Source: Nocardia sp. NBC_00565
GTDB lineage: Bacteria > Actinomycetota > Actinomycetes > Mycobacteriales > Mycobacteriaceae
Assembly: GCF_036345915.1 (NCBI RefSeq)
Contig: NZ_CP107785.1
Coordinates: 7,130,001 to 7,194,000 of the forward strand
Direction of reading: 5' to 3'
Length of the DNA: 64,000 nucleotides
Numbering within the stretch: the stretch's first letter is position 1; every line of letters begins with the position of its first letter. The position numbers were made by a program, and so were the translations under genes. Below, piece by piece: positions 39,312 through 48,121 of this stretch. Below the pieces are notes generated by a model, which did not search any database, was not told the DNA's origin, and worked only from the letters and a program-made list of their open reading frames with translations.

Positions 39312-41539
39312 CATCTGCCAATTTCGCGGATCACGGCAAGATCGACGCCATCATCAGATTCACCGAAGATTGGCAGCGCTGCCTGCGCGACGACCGGACC
39401 GAACCACCTCCGATAGCGGAATACGTCCCCGACGGCGCTCGGGTGCGGCTGGCGGTGCTCACCGATCTCGTCCGGATCGACCTGCGCCATCGCTGGGACC
39501 GAGCCGGTCTCGGCAAACGTATTGCCGAATACCGCAAGGAATTCCCCGAGGTCGAGCACAGTGCGGACTTGGTCGATCTGATCTGCGAGGAGTTTCTGGC
39601 CCGGCGCGGCCACGGTCCGCTCGAGCTGACCGATTTCCTCAGCGAATATCCGGAGTTCGCCGAGGACGTCCGCGCACGGCTGGCCGAATTCGCGACCGAC
39701 GACGACACCGTCGCCGATACCGAGCGCGCCGCCGCCTTGGTCGCCGAGCTGACACCTGGCCGCCGGATCGACGACTTCGACCTGATCACCGATCTGGGCA
39801 CCGGCACCCTCGGCCGGGTCTTCCTCGCCAGGCAGCGTTCCATGCAACGCCTTGTCGCCGTGCGACTCTCGGCGGGCCGGGGTGCGGGCGGGCACGGTAT
39901 GGCGCGACTGGATCACCCGCATCTGGTGCGGGTTTTCGATCAGCGACTGATCACCGACAAGTCGGCGACGGCCACCCGGCTGGTCTACATGCAGTACCTC
40001 CCCGGCGGCACGGCGGCCGGGGTGCTCGCGCAACGTGGGTGGCTCCAGGAACCCGACGGCGGCGCCCTGCTGCTGCGCGCCATCGATACCGCTATGGAGG
40101 CCAAGGGCGAGATCCGGCCGACGGATTCGAGTGTGCGTGCCGAGATCGCCGCGCTCAGTTGGCCGGAGACGGTGGCCTGGGTCGGCAGGCGACTGGCGGA
40201 CGCGCTCGATTACGCCGAGCACAACGGCGTGCTGCACCGCAATATCAAGCCGGCGAATGTGCTGTTCACCGCCGAGGGCATTCCGAAGCTGGCCGATTTC
40301 GCCGTCCGCGCGGCGGCACCGCGATCGGTGGCGAATCCGGAGGCGGTCGAACCGGATTCGCTGCCCTACCGCTCCCCCGAACAACTGGCCGAACTCCTCG
40401 ATCCGGCCGCACCCGCACCCGGTCCACCCAGCGATATCTACTCCCTGGGCGCGCTGCTGTGGGAATTGCTCACCGGCGCGATCCCTTTCGACGATCCGCC
40501 GATGCCCGCCGATCCGGACGCCCGCGCCGAAACCTTCGCGACCATGGTGCGCCTGCGCGAGCGCGGGATCACCGAGGCAACGCTCGCGCGGCTGCCCCCG
40601 GACACCCCGAGCACGCTGCGGCGGGTGCTGCTCGAATGTCTGCGTGCCGATCCGAAACGACGCTGGCGCAACGGCGCCGAACTCGCCGCGCAACTCGACC
40701 TGTGCCTCGACGCGCGCGCCAGGGAACTGGTCGATCCGGCGCCGACCAGCCTGGCGTACCGGTCGCGCGGCTGGCTGATGCCGATCCTCGGATTGTGCGT
40801 CGGCGTACCGAATGTGCTGGCCAGTCTCTACAACATCAACCTGAACGAATCGCTGATCATCGATCGGATGACGCTCGCCGAGCAGGAGCGATACTCCGCG
40901 GTGGGACTGATCAACAACCTGATCGCCTTCCCGATCGCCGGACTGCTACTGCTGTTCCTGACCCGCCGACCGCTGACCATCGGATTCCGTTTGGCCCGCG
41001 GTCGCGAGTACTCCCCGCGCACGCTGGCCGCCGCGCGGCGCGACACGCTGCACATGGGTGACTGGGCGGTCTGGGTGCCGTTCGCCTTCTGGCTGATCGC
41101 GGGCGTGGGGTGGCCGTTGGCGGTGGCCTTCACCGGTGTCGATCTGCCGCGCCAGACCTTCCTGCATTTCTTTACCGCACAGCTGGTCTGTGCCGCGATC
41201 GCGCTCGCGTATCCGTTCTTCCCGCTCATGGTCTACGCGGTGCGGTCGGTATATCCGCAACTGCTGGTGCGCGGCGGCATCGGCGTCGAGGATGAACGGC
41301 AACTGCGCAAGGTCGCCGGGCGGGCCAACTTCTATCTCGGCGTCGCCGCGGCGGTGCCGCTGCTCGGGGTGGCCTTTGCGACCTTCGTCGCCGCCGCCGA
41401 CCTGGATTTGGTGATCGTTCCGGTCCGGGTGCTCAGCGTGGGTGGGATCCTGGCATTCGTGCTCACCTACCGGTTGTTTCGGATGCTCGAAGCCGATCTG
41501 CTGGCCCTCGAGCGGGCCATTCCGCAACGGACGCGATGA
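39308..41539 (+). CDS. Membrane Ser/Thr pseudokinase, tandem paralogue
   Basis: 743 residues from GTG 39308, overlapping the kinase stop. Same layout: helical N-terminal region (LTDLVRIDLRHRWDR, FLSEYPEFAEDV), kinase fold (about 155-450), six helices at the C-terminus. The catalytic positions are lost: Arg186 replaces the beta-3 lysine (VAVRLS), HRN (310-312) replaces HRD, and DFA (330-332) replaces DFG; the glycine loop is GTGTLGRVF. Yet structural motifs such as KPANVL and SDIYSLGALLWELLTG stay. It is thus likely a pseudokinase that partners with the active kinase. ATGA overlap with the cyclase gene. Confidence 0.88.
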   Translation: MTSANFADHGKIDAIIRFTEDWQRCLRDDRTEPPPIAEYVPDGARVRLAVLTDLVRIDLRHRWDRAGLGKRIAEYRKEFPEVEHSADLVDLICEEFLARRGHGPLELTDFLSEYPEFAEDVRARLAEFATDDDTVADTERAAALVAELTPGRRIDDFDLITDLGTGTLGRVFLARQRSMQRLVAVRLSAGRGAGGHGMARLDHPHLVRVFDQRLITDKSATATRLVYMQYLPGGTAAGVLAQRGWLQEPDGGALLLRAIDTAMEAKGEIRPTDSSVRAEIAALSWPETVAWVGRRLADALDYAEHNGVLHRNIKPANVLFTAEGIPKLADFAVRAAAPRSVANPEAVEPDSLPYRSPEQLAELLDPAAPAPGPPSDIYSLGALLWELLTGAIPFDDPPMPADPDARAETFATMVRLRERGITEATLARLPPDTPSTLRRVLLECLRADPKRRWRNGAELAAQLDLCLDARARELVDPAPTSLAYRSRGWLMPILGLCVGVPNVLASLYNINLNESLIIDRMTLAEQERYSAVGLINNLIAFPIAGLLLLFLTRRPLTIGFRLARGREYSPRTLAAARRDTLHMGDWAVWVPFAFWLIAGVGWPLAVAFTGVDLPRQTFLHFFTAQLVCAAIALAYPFFPLMVYAVRSVYPQLLVRGGIGVEDERQLRKVAGRANFYLGVAAAVPLLGVAFATFVAAADLDLVIVPVRVLSVGGILAFVLTYRLFRMLEADLLALERAIPQRTR

Positions 41540-42258
41540 CCGTCCCGTCCGCACCGCCGCCGTTCGGGCGGCTGGTCAGCCTGTCCCACGTGCAGGATCC
41601 GGCGACGACACCGCTGTTCCCTGGTGACCCCGAATTCCGGACCGATATCGTCGCGACGGTCGCCGACGACGGCTACTACCTGCGCTATATCCAGCAGGGT
41701 GAGCACACCGGAACCCATTGGGGCGCACCGATTCACTTCCACGCCGACGGGCTGGCCGCGGACGAACTGGATCTCGAGGACCTCCTGCTGCCCGCGGTGA
41801 AGATCGATGTGCGCGACCAGTGCGCCCATGATCGGGATTATCCGATCGGCGTCGATGATCTGCGGCAATGGGAAACTCGGCACGGGCGGATACCCGATGG
41901 GTCGGCGGTGATCGCCTGGACCGGGTGGGATGCGAAGTGGGGGACGCCGGAGTTCATCGGCGCCGGCGAAGATGCCGATCACCAGCCGGGATTCGCGGTC
42001 GAGACGGTCGAATGGTTATTGCGGACCGGCAGAATCGGGCGGCGCGGCGCGCTCGGGATCGATACCTTCGGGCCGGACCTCGGGACCGATGAGAGCTATG
42101 CGGTCTCGAAGCTGCTGTATCGCGAGCACCGGATCAGTCTGGAGTGTCTGGCGAATCTGGCCGAATTACCCGCGACGGGGGCATGGGTGTTGGTCGGCGG
42201 GGCGCTCTATCGCGGCGGGTCCGGTTCGCCCGCAACGATTTTCGCGCTGCTGCCCTGA
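41536..42258 (+). CDS. Cyclase-family (kynurenine-formamidase-like) metal hydrolase
   Basis: 240 residues. The family metal motif is HTGTHWGAPIHF (about 54-65), matching HxGTHxxxPxH; later Glu/His candidates lie in the middle (GAGEDADHQPGF). Members include kynurenine formamidase and isatin hydrolase, zinc or manganese enzymes. It is translationally coupled to the pseudokinase (ATGA), which is odd for a metabolic enzyme. No other tryptophan genes are near, so the substrate is open. Its TGA directly abuts the hpt stop on the other strand with no space for a terminator. Confidence 0.85.
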   Translation: MTVPSAPPPFGRLVSLSHVQDPATTPLFPGDPEFRTDIVATVADDGYYLRYIQQGEHTGTHWGAPIHFHADGLAADELDLEDLLLPAVKIDVRDQCAHDRDYPIGVDDLRQWETRHGRIPDGSAVIAWTGWDAKWGTPEFIGAGEDADHQPGFAVETVEWLLRTGRIGRRGALGIDTFGPDLGTDESYAVSKLLYREHRISLECLANLAELPATGAWVLVGGALYRGGSGSPATIFALLP

Positions 42259-42888
42259 TCAGCCGCCGTAGACCTTGGGCTCGAGCGTGCCGATATAGGG
42301 CAGATCGCGGTAACGCTCTGCATAGTCCAGACCGTAGCCGACCACGAATTCGTTCGGGATATCGAAGCCGACGTGCGCGACGTCCACATGGGTGCGTAGC
42401 GCATCCGGCTTGCGTAGCAAGGTGACGACCTCGAGCGAGGCCGGGTTGCGGGTGGACAGATTGCGCTTGAGCCAGGACAGCGTGAGACCGGAGTCGATGA
42501 TGTCCTCGACGATCAGCACATTGCGGCCCGCGATGTCCTTGTCCAGATCCTTCATGATGCGCACCACGCCCGAGGACGAGGTGGACGAACCATAGGAGGA
42601 AACGGCCATGAACTCCATCTGAGTGGGAATCGGCAGCGCCTTCGCCAAATCGGTCATGAAGAAGATCGCGCCCTTGAGCACGCCGACCAGCAACAGATCA
42701 CCCTCGGGGGCGCCGACCGGATAACGCTTGGCAATGAGCTCGGCCAGCTCCAGCGTCTTGGCCGCAATCTCTTCCTCGGTGATCAACACCGACGCGATAT
42801 CGCCCTCGTACACGTCAGTTGGTTTCCCTTCCCTAGTGTCGATCCCGATCCGGCCGCCATACCCATCGACAAAAGCATTATGTGTCAT
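42259..42888 (-). CDS. hpt: Hypoxanthine phosphoribosyltransferase
   Basis: 209 residues from ATG 42888; the open frame to 42993 is an artefact over tilS. It salvages hypoxanthine/guanine with PRPP. The PRPP motif [17 protein letters not shown] (about 122-138) and the lysine of [16 protein letters not shown] are present, with the flexible-loop [15 protein letters not shown] between. The first 20 residues are an actinobacterial extension. The ATG shares a base with the tilS stop (TGATG), so both are coupled, as in mycobacteria. Its stop abuts the cyclase stop. Confidence 0.95.
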   Translation of the reverse strand: MTHNAFVDGYGGRIGIDTREGKPTDVYEGDIASVLITEEEIAAKTLELAELIAKRYPVGAPEGDLLLVGVLKGAIFFMTDLAKALPIPTQMEFMAVSSYGSSTSSSGVVRIMKDLDKDIAGRNVLIVEDIIDSGLTLSWLKRNLSTRNPASLEVVTLLRKPDALRTHVDVAHVGFDIPNEFVVGYGLDYAERYRDLPYIGTLEPKVYGG

Positions 42889-43961
42889 CAGCCGGTGCGC
42901 GGACGCAAAGTCAGCCTGCCATGTTCGCGCGCCGCGACCAACCTGCTGCCCGGGCCTCCGCCGCCGACGGCGACGCCGCCCTGGCCGCGCCATGCGGTAA
43001 CCAGTTCGTCGACCGCCTGTAAATGCTTGTTGGTCAGTGCTTTAGCACCACCGGCGAGCAGCCAGGCACGGATCGCGCGTCGACGCAAGGCCGCGGGGGC
43101 AGTGGCGAGTGTCTCGATCGAGAGGGTTGGGCCATTACTCGCCGCGCCATCGGTGTGGCTCGTCGCATCCGCACGCGTTCTCGCGCTCGTCTGGTCAGTA
43201 CTCGCCGCGCGCAACAGTTCGTCGGCGAGCACGTCCAGTACCGCACCATCGGCACGCAACTGCTCGGCGGTACGCGCCAGCGCCCCGGCAACCCCACCGC
43301 CGAGCACGTCCTCCAGCAATGGCAGCACCTCGTTGCGCAACCGCACCCGGGTGAACTCCGGTGCGGAATTGTGCGGATCCTCATGTGGTGCCAATCCGAG
43401 ATCGGTACACATTTGCCTGGTCACCGCCCGTCGCACGCCGAGCAGTGGCCTGCCCCACGGATCGGCGAAGGCGGCCATCCCCTGGATCGATCGCCCACCC
43501 GAACCGCGTGCGAGCCCGAGCAGCACGGTTTCGGCCTGGTCATCAAGGGTGTGCCCGAGCAGCACCGGCAATTCACCCCGTGCCGCGTCCAATGCCGCGT
43601 ACCGCGCCTGCCGCGCGGCGGCCTCCAATCCGCCGTTACTGCCGACGTCGACCGGCAGCACGTGCGCCGAACGACAGCCCAACGCCAACGCTGTCGCCGC
43701 GGCCTCGGCAGCTACCCTGCCGGATCCGGATTGCAGCCGATGATCGACTACCAATGCGTCGACCTGACCGGCCTCCACAACCGTGGCAGCGGTCAGCGCC
43801 AGCGAATCCGCACCGCCGGACAGCGCGACCGCGACACCTCGCGCGGCATCCGGCGCGTACTCGGCCAGCCAGCCGCGCACCGCGTGCCGCACTACCAGCA
43901 CGGCCTCGGTCTCGGGGAGTCGCCGCGGATTTCCGGGCGTCGCTCCTGCCGCACGGCTCAT
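42888..43961 (-). CDS. tilS: tRNA(Ile)-lysidine synthetase
   Basis: 357 residues. It modifies C34 of the CAU-anticodon isoleucine tRNA with lysine, an essential step for AUA decoding. The N-type ATP pyrophosphatase loop is [13 protein letters not shown] (46-58), then [26 protein letters not shown], and the C-terminal part with [13 protein letters not shown]. It overlaps hpt by one base downstream; the DUF2342 protease ends 43 bp upstream. A short alanine/threonine-rich linker ([18 protein letters not shown]) splits the C-terminal half. Confidence 0.95.
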   Translation of the reverse strand: MSRAAGATPGNPRRLPETEAVLVVRHAVRGWLAEYAPDAARGVAVALSGGADSLALTAATVVEAGQVDALVVDHRLQSGSGRVAAEAAATALALGCRSAHVLPVDVGSNGGLEAAARQARYAALDAARGELPVLLGHTLDDQAETVLLGLARGSGGRSIQGMAAFADPWGRPLLGVRRAVTRQMCTDLGLAPHEDPHNSAPEFTRVRLRNEVLPLLEDVLGGGVAGALARTAEQLRADGAVLDVLADELLRAASTDQTSARTRADATSHTDGAASNGPTLSIETLATAPAALRRRAIRAWLLAGGAKALTNKHLQAVDELVTAWRGQGGVAVGGGGPGSRLVAAREHGRLTLRPRTG

Positions 43962-44004
43962 ACCGGGAGACTACCGACCGCCGCATCCCCCGCCTCGTCA
44001 TCCC

Positions 44005-45120
44005 CTATCCGAGCACCCGGGCGACCCAGCGCTGCGGATCCTCGATTTCGGCTGGGCGGGGAAGGGTTTCGGCGTTGGTCCAGACGGTGTTGAACTGTGC
44101 CATTCCGACGCGCTCCACGACGGCGTCGACGAACGCCTTGCCGCGGACGTACTGGGCGACCTTCGCGTCCACCCCGAGCAGTGCGCGCAGAATGCGCTGC
44201 AGCGGGTTGGTGGGGCGCTTGCGGCGTTGGTCGAAGGCGGCGCGGATGTGTTCGACCGTGGGGATGACGGCCGGACCGACGGCGTCCATCACATGGTCGG
44301 CATGGCCCTCCAGCAGTGTGCCGAGCATCAGCAGCCGGTCCAGCGCCTCGCGCTGCGGTGGCGCCTGGGTGGCGCGCAGCAGACCGACCACACCGCGCGA
44401 ATTCGGATCGTCGGCGCCGCCGCGGCGACGGTCGCGGACCTCCTCGACAAGTCGGCCGAGCATATCGGCCAGCGGTTCGTCACCGGCCTCGCCGAGAGTC
44501 TCGACATTGGCGCGCATGTAGTCGGCCAGCCACGGTGCGGAGGAGAACTGCACTCGGTGGGTCACCTCGTGCAGGCAGACCCAGAAGCGGAAGTCGGCGG
44601 GCGCGACGCCCAGTGCGCGTTCCACGGCCATGATGTTGGGCGCCACCAGCAGCAACGTGCCGTCGGGCCCGGTGAACGGGTCGTACTGGCCGAGGATCGC
44701 GGTGGACAGGAACGCCAGCATCGCGCCCGCCTGCACACCCGCGGGTTTGCCGGACAGCAGGCCCTTGTCGGTCGACTCCGCGCCGGTGCCGGTCAGCTGC
44801 GACATCGAGTCGGCGGCCGCGCTGATCCAGCCGGGCCGATCCACCACGCGGGCCGACGGCACCGGTTGGTCATCGAGCAGACCGCTCACCTCGCGAACCG
44901 GGCCCTCCGCCCGCACCGACGCATCGGCGAGTTCGCCGACCACCTGCTCGGCCGAATAGCGTGAGGTCCGCGGGCCGGGCGGCACCAGGGCCGCACCGGT
45001 GCGCGCGGCAAGTCGCCAGTCGACGGCACCGGAGAATCCGGAGCGTCTCCGCTCGGCCGCAGGCTCCGCGGCCGAATCGACCGCGGGCGCATCGGCCCGT
45101 TTATCAACGCCTTCGAACAT
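44005..45120 (-). CDS. Zinc-dependent metalloprotease (DUF2342, F420-associated type)
   Basis: 371 residues from ATG 45120; the frame extends nine codons further into dacB. The zinc motif HEVTH (184-188) in FWVCLHEVTHRVQF and the downstream Glu/His in LLEGHADHVMDAVG are present. The family (often annotated as coenzyme F420 biosynthesis-associated) sits between dacB and tilS in mycolic actinomycetes. No signal peptide. The role is not established; the F420 link is by annotation tradition only. The long variable region 1-35 is disordered. The same operon order is seen in M. tuberculosis (Rv3625c-Rv3627c), from memory. Confidence 0.85.
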   Translation of the reverse strand: MFEGVDKRADAPAVDSAAEPAAERRRSGFSGAVDWRLAARTGAALVPPGPRTSRYSAEQVVGELADASVRAEGPVREVSGLLDDQPVPSARVVDRPGWISAAADSMSQLTGTGAESTDKGLLSGKPAGVQAGAMLAFLSTAILGQYDPFTGPDGTLLLVAPNIMAVERALGVAPADFRFWVCLHEVTHRVQFSSAPWLADYMRANVETLGEAGDEPLADMLGRLVEEVRDRRRGGADDPNSRGVVGLLRATQAPPQREALDRLLMLGTLLEGHADHVMDAVGPAVIPTVEHIRAAFDQRRKRPTNPLQRILRALLGVDAKVAQYVRGKAFVDAVVERVGMAQFNTVWTNAETLPRPAEIEDPQRWVARVLG

Positions 45121-45133
45121 GGTCAACCACCCG

Positions 45134-46597
45134 TCACGAGCATCCACAATTACGCAGCGTGCCGGCGATGGCGTCCAATGCGGGCCGACTCAGCTCCGGT
45201 GGCCGATCGTTCGACATCAATGCGAAGGTCAATACCCGCCCGTCGCTGTCCAGCACATAACCGACCAACGTGCTCGCCACCGAGAGAGTTCCGGTCTTGG
45301 CCCGCACCCAGCCCGCACCGCCTCGGTTCTGCGTGACATAGCGGCTGCTCAGCGAACCAGTCGCACCGGCGATCGGCAGATCGTCGAGCAACGGCGCCAA
45401 AGTGACCGCGAGCCGGTCGGTTTCGGGCCTGGCCTTGGTATTGCTCGGCTGCACCGCGCTGGCGCCGCTGGGCTTCGCGGCGGTCGCGAGGACCTTGTCG
45501 AGCAACCGGGCGGGCACCCGGTCCTCGGTCGAGAGTCCGCTGTTGTCCTGCATCGACAGCCCGGTGATATCGAATCCGGCCTTGCCGAGCGCGCCGGAGA
45601 GTGCGGTGACGGCGCCGGTGAACGATGCCTCGTTACCGGTCGCCTCCGCGATCTCCCGGCCGATGGCCTCGGCAAGCACATTGTCGGAGTAGACCATCGT
45701 GTCGCGCAGCCGGTCCCGCAGCGGCGCGGATTGCACGCTGGCGACCTCGGTCGCGCCCGCGCCTGCCGTGCCGAGCCGGACCTTCGCCGGATCCAGGCCG
45801 AGGTCGGTGGCCAGCCGCTGCCCGGTGGCCAGGGCCGGGGTCGGGGTGCGCGGGGAGTACTCGACCAGCGGATCGATGCGGCCACCGTCGAGCATCACCG
45901 GGTCCATCGGCGCGATGGAGCCCTGGCCGATATCGACCGGATCCCAGCCGGGAGCCATGCTCGGCCCGGAGTAGGCGGAGGTGTCCACGACGATGGTGTC
46001 GGCCGTGCGGCCGGAGGATTTGATCTGCGCCACCAGATCCGCGATCCGAGGCCCATTGGGGTAGTACCCCTTGCCGTCGGGCTGCGCGGTCAGCGTGGGA
46101 TCGCCGCCGCCGACCAGCACCAGCTCGTTCGGGGCGGCACCGGTGACGACGCGGGTGGTGACCCGGTGATCCGACGGCAGCGTCAGCAGCGCCGCCGCGG
46201 TGGTCAGGATCTTCGCGGTGGAGGACGGGATCATCGGTTTATCGGATTCGGCGCTCCACAACACGGTCGCGGAGTCGGCGTCGGTGACCTCACCGGCGAA
46301 CGCGCCGAGATCGGGATTGGTGACCACTGGCCCGAGCGCGGCCGCGATACCGGCCGCAGTGGGTGCGGGGGCGTTCGACGGCGCGGGCGCGACCTGCGCA
46401 GACGGTTCGACCGGCGCGGGCGCCTCGGCGATGCTCAGCCCGCCGTGCCGGAATCCCGGGGTCCACGGCTTGACCACCACCAGTGCGCCGCCCCCGGCAC
46501 CGACCAGCACCGACAGCACGAAGGCGACGCCGATCCACACATTGCGGCGTCGCTTGGCGGTCGAGCCACCGTTATTCCTGTTGCTGCCACCCACCAC
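45134..46597 (-). CDS. dacB: D-alanyl-D-alanine carboxypeptidase / endopeptidase (PBP4, S13)
   Basis: 487 residues. One N-terminal membrane anchor (about 20-42, after KRRRNV) then an extracytoplasmic S13 domain with all three signatures: SxxK (S126-K129 in PMIPSSTAKILTTA), SDN in VYSDNVLAEAIG and KTG in VRAKTGTLSVAS. It trims peptidoglycan peptides. A proline/alanine-rich linker (55-85) separates anchor and catalytic domain. The 242-bp gap upstream, shared with the divergent ppa, holds repeat R2 and both promoters. Confidence 0.94.
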   Translation of the reverse strand: MVGGSNRNNGGSTAKRRRNVWIGVAFVLSVLVGAGGGALVVVKPWTPGFRHGGLSIAEAPAPVEPSAQVAPAPSNAPAPTAAGIAAALGPVVTNPDLGAFAGEVTDADSATVLWSAESDKPMIPSSTAKILTTAAALLTLPSDHRVTTRVVTGAAPNELVLVGGGDPTLTAQPDGKGYYPNGPRIADLVAQIKSSGRTADTIVVDTSAYSGPSMAPGWDPVDIGQGSIAPMDPVMLDGGRIDPLVEYSPRTPTPALATGQRLATDLGLDPAKVRLGTAGAGATEVASVQSAPLRDRLRDTMVYSDNVLAEAIGREIAEATGNEASFTGAVTALSGALGKAGFDITGLSMQDNSGLSTEDRVPARLLDKVLATAAKPSGASAVQPSNTKARPETDRLAVTLAPLLDDLPIAGATGSLSSRYVTQNRGGAGWVRAKTGTLSVASTLVGYVLDSDGRVLTFALMSNDRPPELSRPALDAIAGTLRNCGCS

Positions 46598-46613
46598 GTG
46601 CCCGCCGTCTCCT

Positions 46614-46649
46614 GATCATTTCGAGCGACCGGCAAGCAGTCGCTAGCGG
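46614..46649. repeat. Dispersed repeat R2 between dacB and ppa
   Basis: GATCATTTCGAGCGACC then GGCAAGCAGTCGCTAGCGG, one base different from the copy at 654-689; the following GTATCGTTCCGA continues as a diverged second unit. Confidence 0.85.
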
Positions 46650-46839
46650 TATCGTTCCGACCGGCCACCTGCTGTCGCCGGGGCCACCCACCTACCGCAC
46701 CCAAGTGCCCGCGGACCACACTATCCTCGTTCCGGCACCGTTCCCCCGAACACCTGTCGAGTCGGCGTTCCGACGCCGCTGCCGACTGCGCGCAGCTCGC
46801 TCGACAGTCACATACATAGGCACCGAGTAAGGAGATGGC

Positions 46840-47331
46840 GTGGAGTTCGACGTCACCATCGAGATTCCCAAGGGTTCTCGGAACAAGTACGAGGTCGATC
46901 ACGAGACCGGCCGGGTCCGGCTCGACCGGTTCCTCTACACGTCCATGGTCTACCCGGCCGATTACGGCTACATCGAGAACACCCTCGGCGAGGACGGCGA
47001 CCCGCTCGACGTGCTGGTCCTGCTGCCCGAACCGGTGTTCCCCGGCTGTCTGATCGAGGTGCGCCCGGTCGCCATGTACAAGATGGTCGACGAGAAGGGC
47101 GGCGACGACAAGGTCCTCGCCGTGCCCGCGGGCGACCCGCGCTGGGATCACATCCAAGATCTGGCCGATGTGCCGGAGTTCGAGCTGGCCGCGATCAAGC
47201 ACTTCTTCGAGCGCTACAAGGATCTCGAGCCGGGCAAGTTCGTCAAGGGTTCGGAATGGGTCGGTCGCGCCGAGGCCGAGGCCGAGGTGGAGGCTTCCAT
47301 CAAGCGGCTGCAGGAGAACGGCGGCCACTGA
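46840..47331 (+). CDS. ppa: Inorganic pyrophosphatase (family I)
   Basis: 163 residues from GTG 46840 (AAGGAG five bases before). It hydrolyses pyrophosphate. The signature DGDPLD (52-57) in [12 protein letters not shown] and the Lys/Tyr/Asp contacts ([27 protein letters not shown]) are complete. Another frame begins at ATG 46834 but is a shadow. It is divergent from dacB and followed by a strong terminator, so it is monocistronic. Confidence 0.97.
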   Translation: MEFDVTIEIPKGSRNKYEVDHETGRVRLDRFLYTSMVYPADYGYIENTLGEDGDPLDVLVLLPEPVFPGCLIEVRPVAMYKMVDEKGGDDKVLAVPAGDPRWDHIQDLADVPEFELAAIKHFFERYKDLEPGKFVKGSEWVGRAEAEAEVEASIKRLQENGGH

Positions 47332-47375
47332 GTCCTGTTGGGCTGGGTAGCTGATTCGGTTACCAGACCGACAAC

Positions 47376-47414
47376 GAAAGCGGGAAGTCCGGTGCGTTCG
47401 GACTTCCCGCTTTC
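47376..47414. terminator. Terminator after ppa
   Basis: Perfect 16-bp stem GAAAGCGGGAAGTCCG / CGGACTTCCCGCTTTC, 7-base loop, 45 bp past the ppa stop, followed by TATTG. Confidence 0.88.
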
Positions 47415-47502
47415 TATTGCTCACCGGAAGGACATCCGCGACCGAAGGTCCCTTTTCGAATTCGATTACGGTGCGGTGCCACCGCTTTCGATCAGCCGCG
47501 GA

Positions 47503-47721
47503 TCAGTTGTAGAGGTAGAGATCCCAGCCGCTATAGGTTTGGACGCACTGCCAGTAGTTGCCGCCGGTCTTGGGCGACGCGCCGTCGGCGGCACACGCGT
47601 TGTAGGTCGCGTAGGTGCGGTAGTAGTAGCCCGTGGCGGCCGACGCGGTTGCTGACGCCGACACCCCGGCGACGACTGCGGTAGTAAGAAGGCCGGCCGC
47701 GATGAGAGATTTGATTCGCAT
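47503..47721 (-). CDS. Small secreted protein
   Basis: 72 residues. A signal peptide ([19 protein letters not shown], then SASATASAA) with an AxA site near 29 predicts secretion, leaving a mature peptide of about 43 residues. That part is rich in Tyr and Trp and has two Cys (TYNACAADG and YWQCVQTY) that can form one disulfide. It resembles small secreted actinomycete peptides with a YYYRTYATY start, but I know no function. Convergent with ppa. Confidence 0.7.
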   Translation of the reverse strand: MRIKSLIAAGLLTTAVVAGVSASATASAATGYYYRTYATYNACAADGASPKTGGNYWQCVQTYSGWDLYLYN

Positions 47722-48121
47722 TCCACTGCTCCTGAAAGCGAGGGTTGATTGATTACCCCGCTAACGGTAGGAACAGCAAACATTTAGCACAGCCGACCCT
47801 AGGGCTAGAACAACCGCCACCTGGGGGAATACCACCTTCTCCACCCTGCGTGCCCGCGCCGAAGATTTCGGCACACCCCTTGTTACCACTGCGCGCGCTT
47901 TACAGCGAGGGGGTGTGCAGCCTGCCTCGACCGCCGATTCGTGGCGGCTGCTCGATCCGTTCGGCGGCCGACTGTTCGAGGGCTTTTCGGGAGGCGTGCC
48001 TGCCCGTCCTCACGACCTGGCTGGAGCGCATCAAATTCTGACCGGCGCCCCACCCGCGCAAGGAAAAGCCCTGTGCGGTACGAGGATTCGGTCGGACCGG
48101 GCAGCTGTACGATCTCGCCGC
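47722..48121. other. Gap without a supported gene
   Basis: 400 bp between the start of the small secreted protein and the end of the epimerase gene. It must hold the promoter of the secreted protein. A plus frame (47745-48041) is open but has no ribosome site and a composition unlike a protein, so it is left out. Confidence 0.5.

Noticed and set aside
47745..48041. 98-codon plus frame
   Set aside because: No ribosome site, proline/cysteine-rich without pattern; probably chance.
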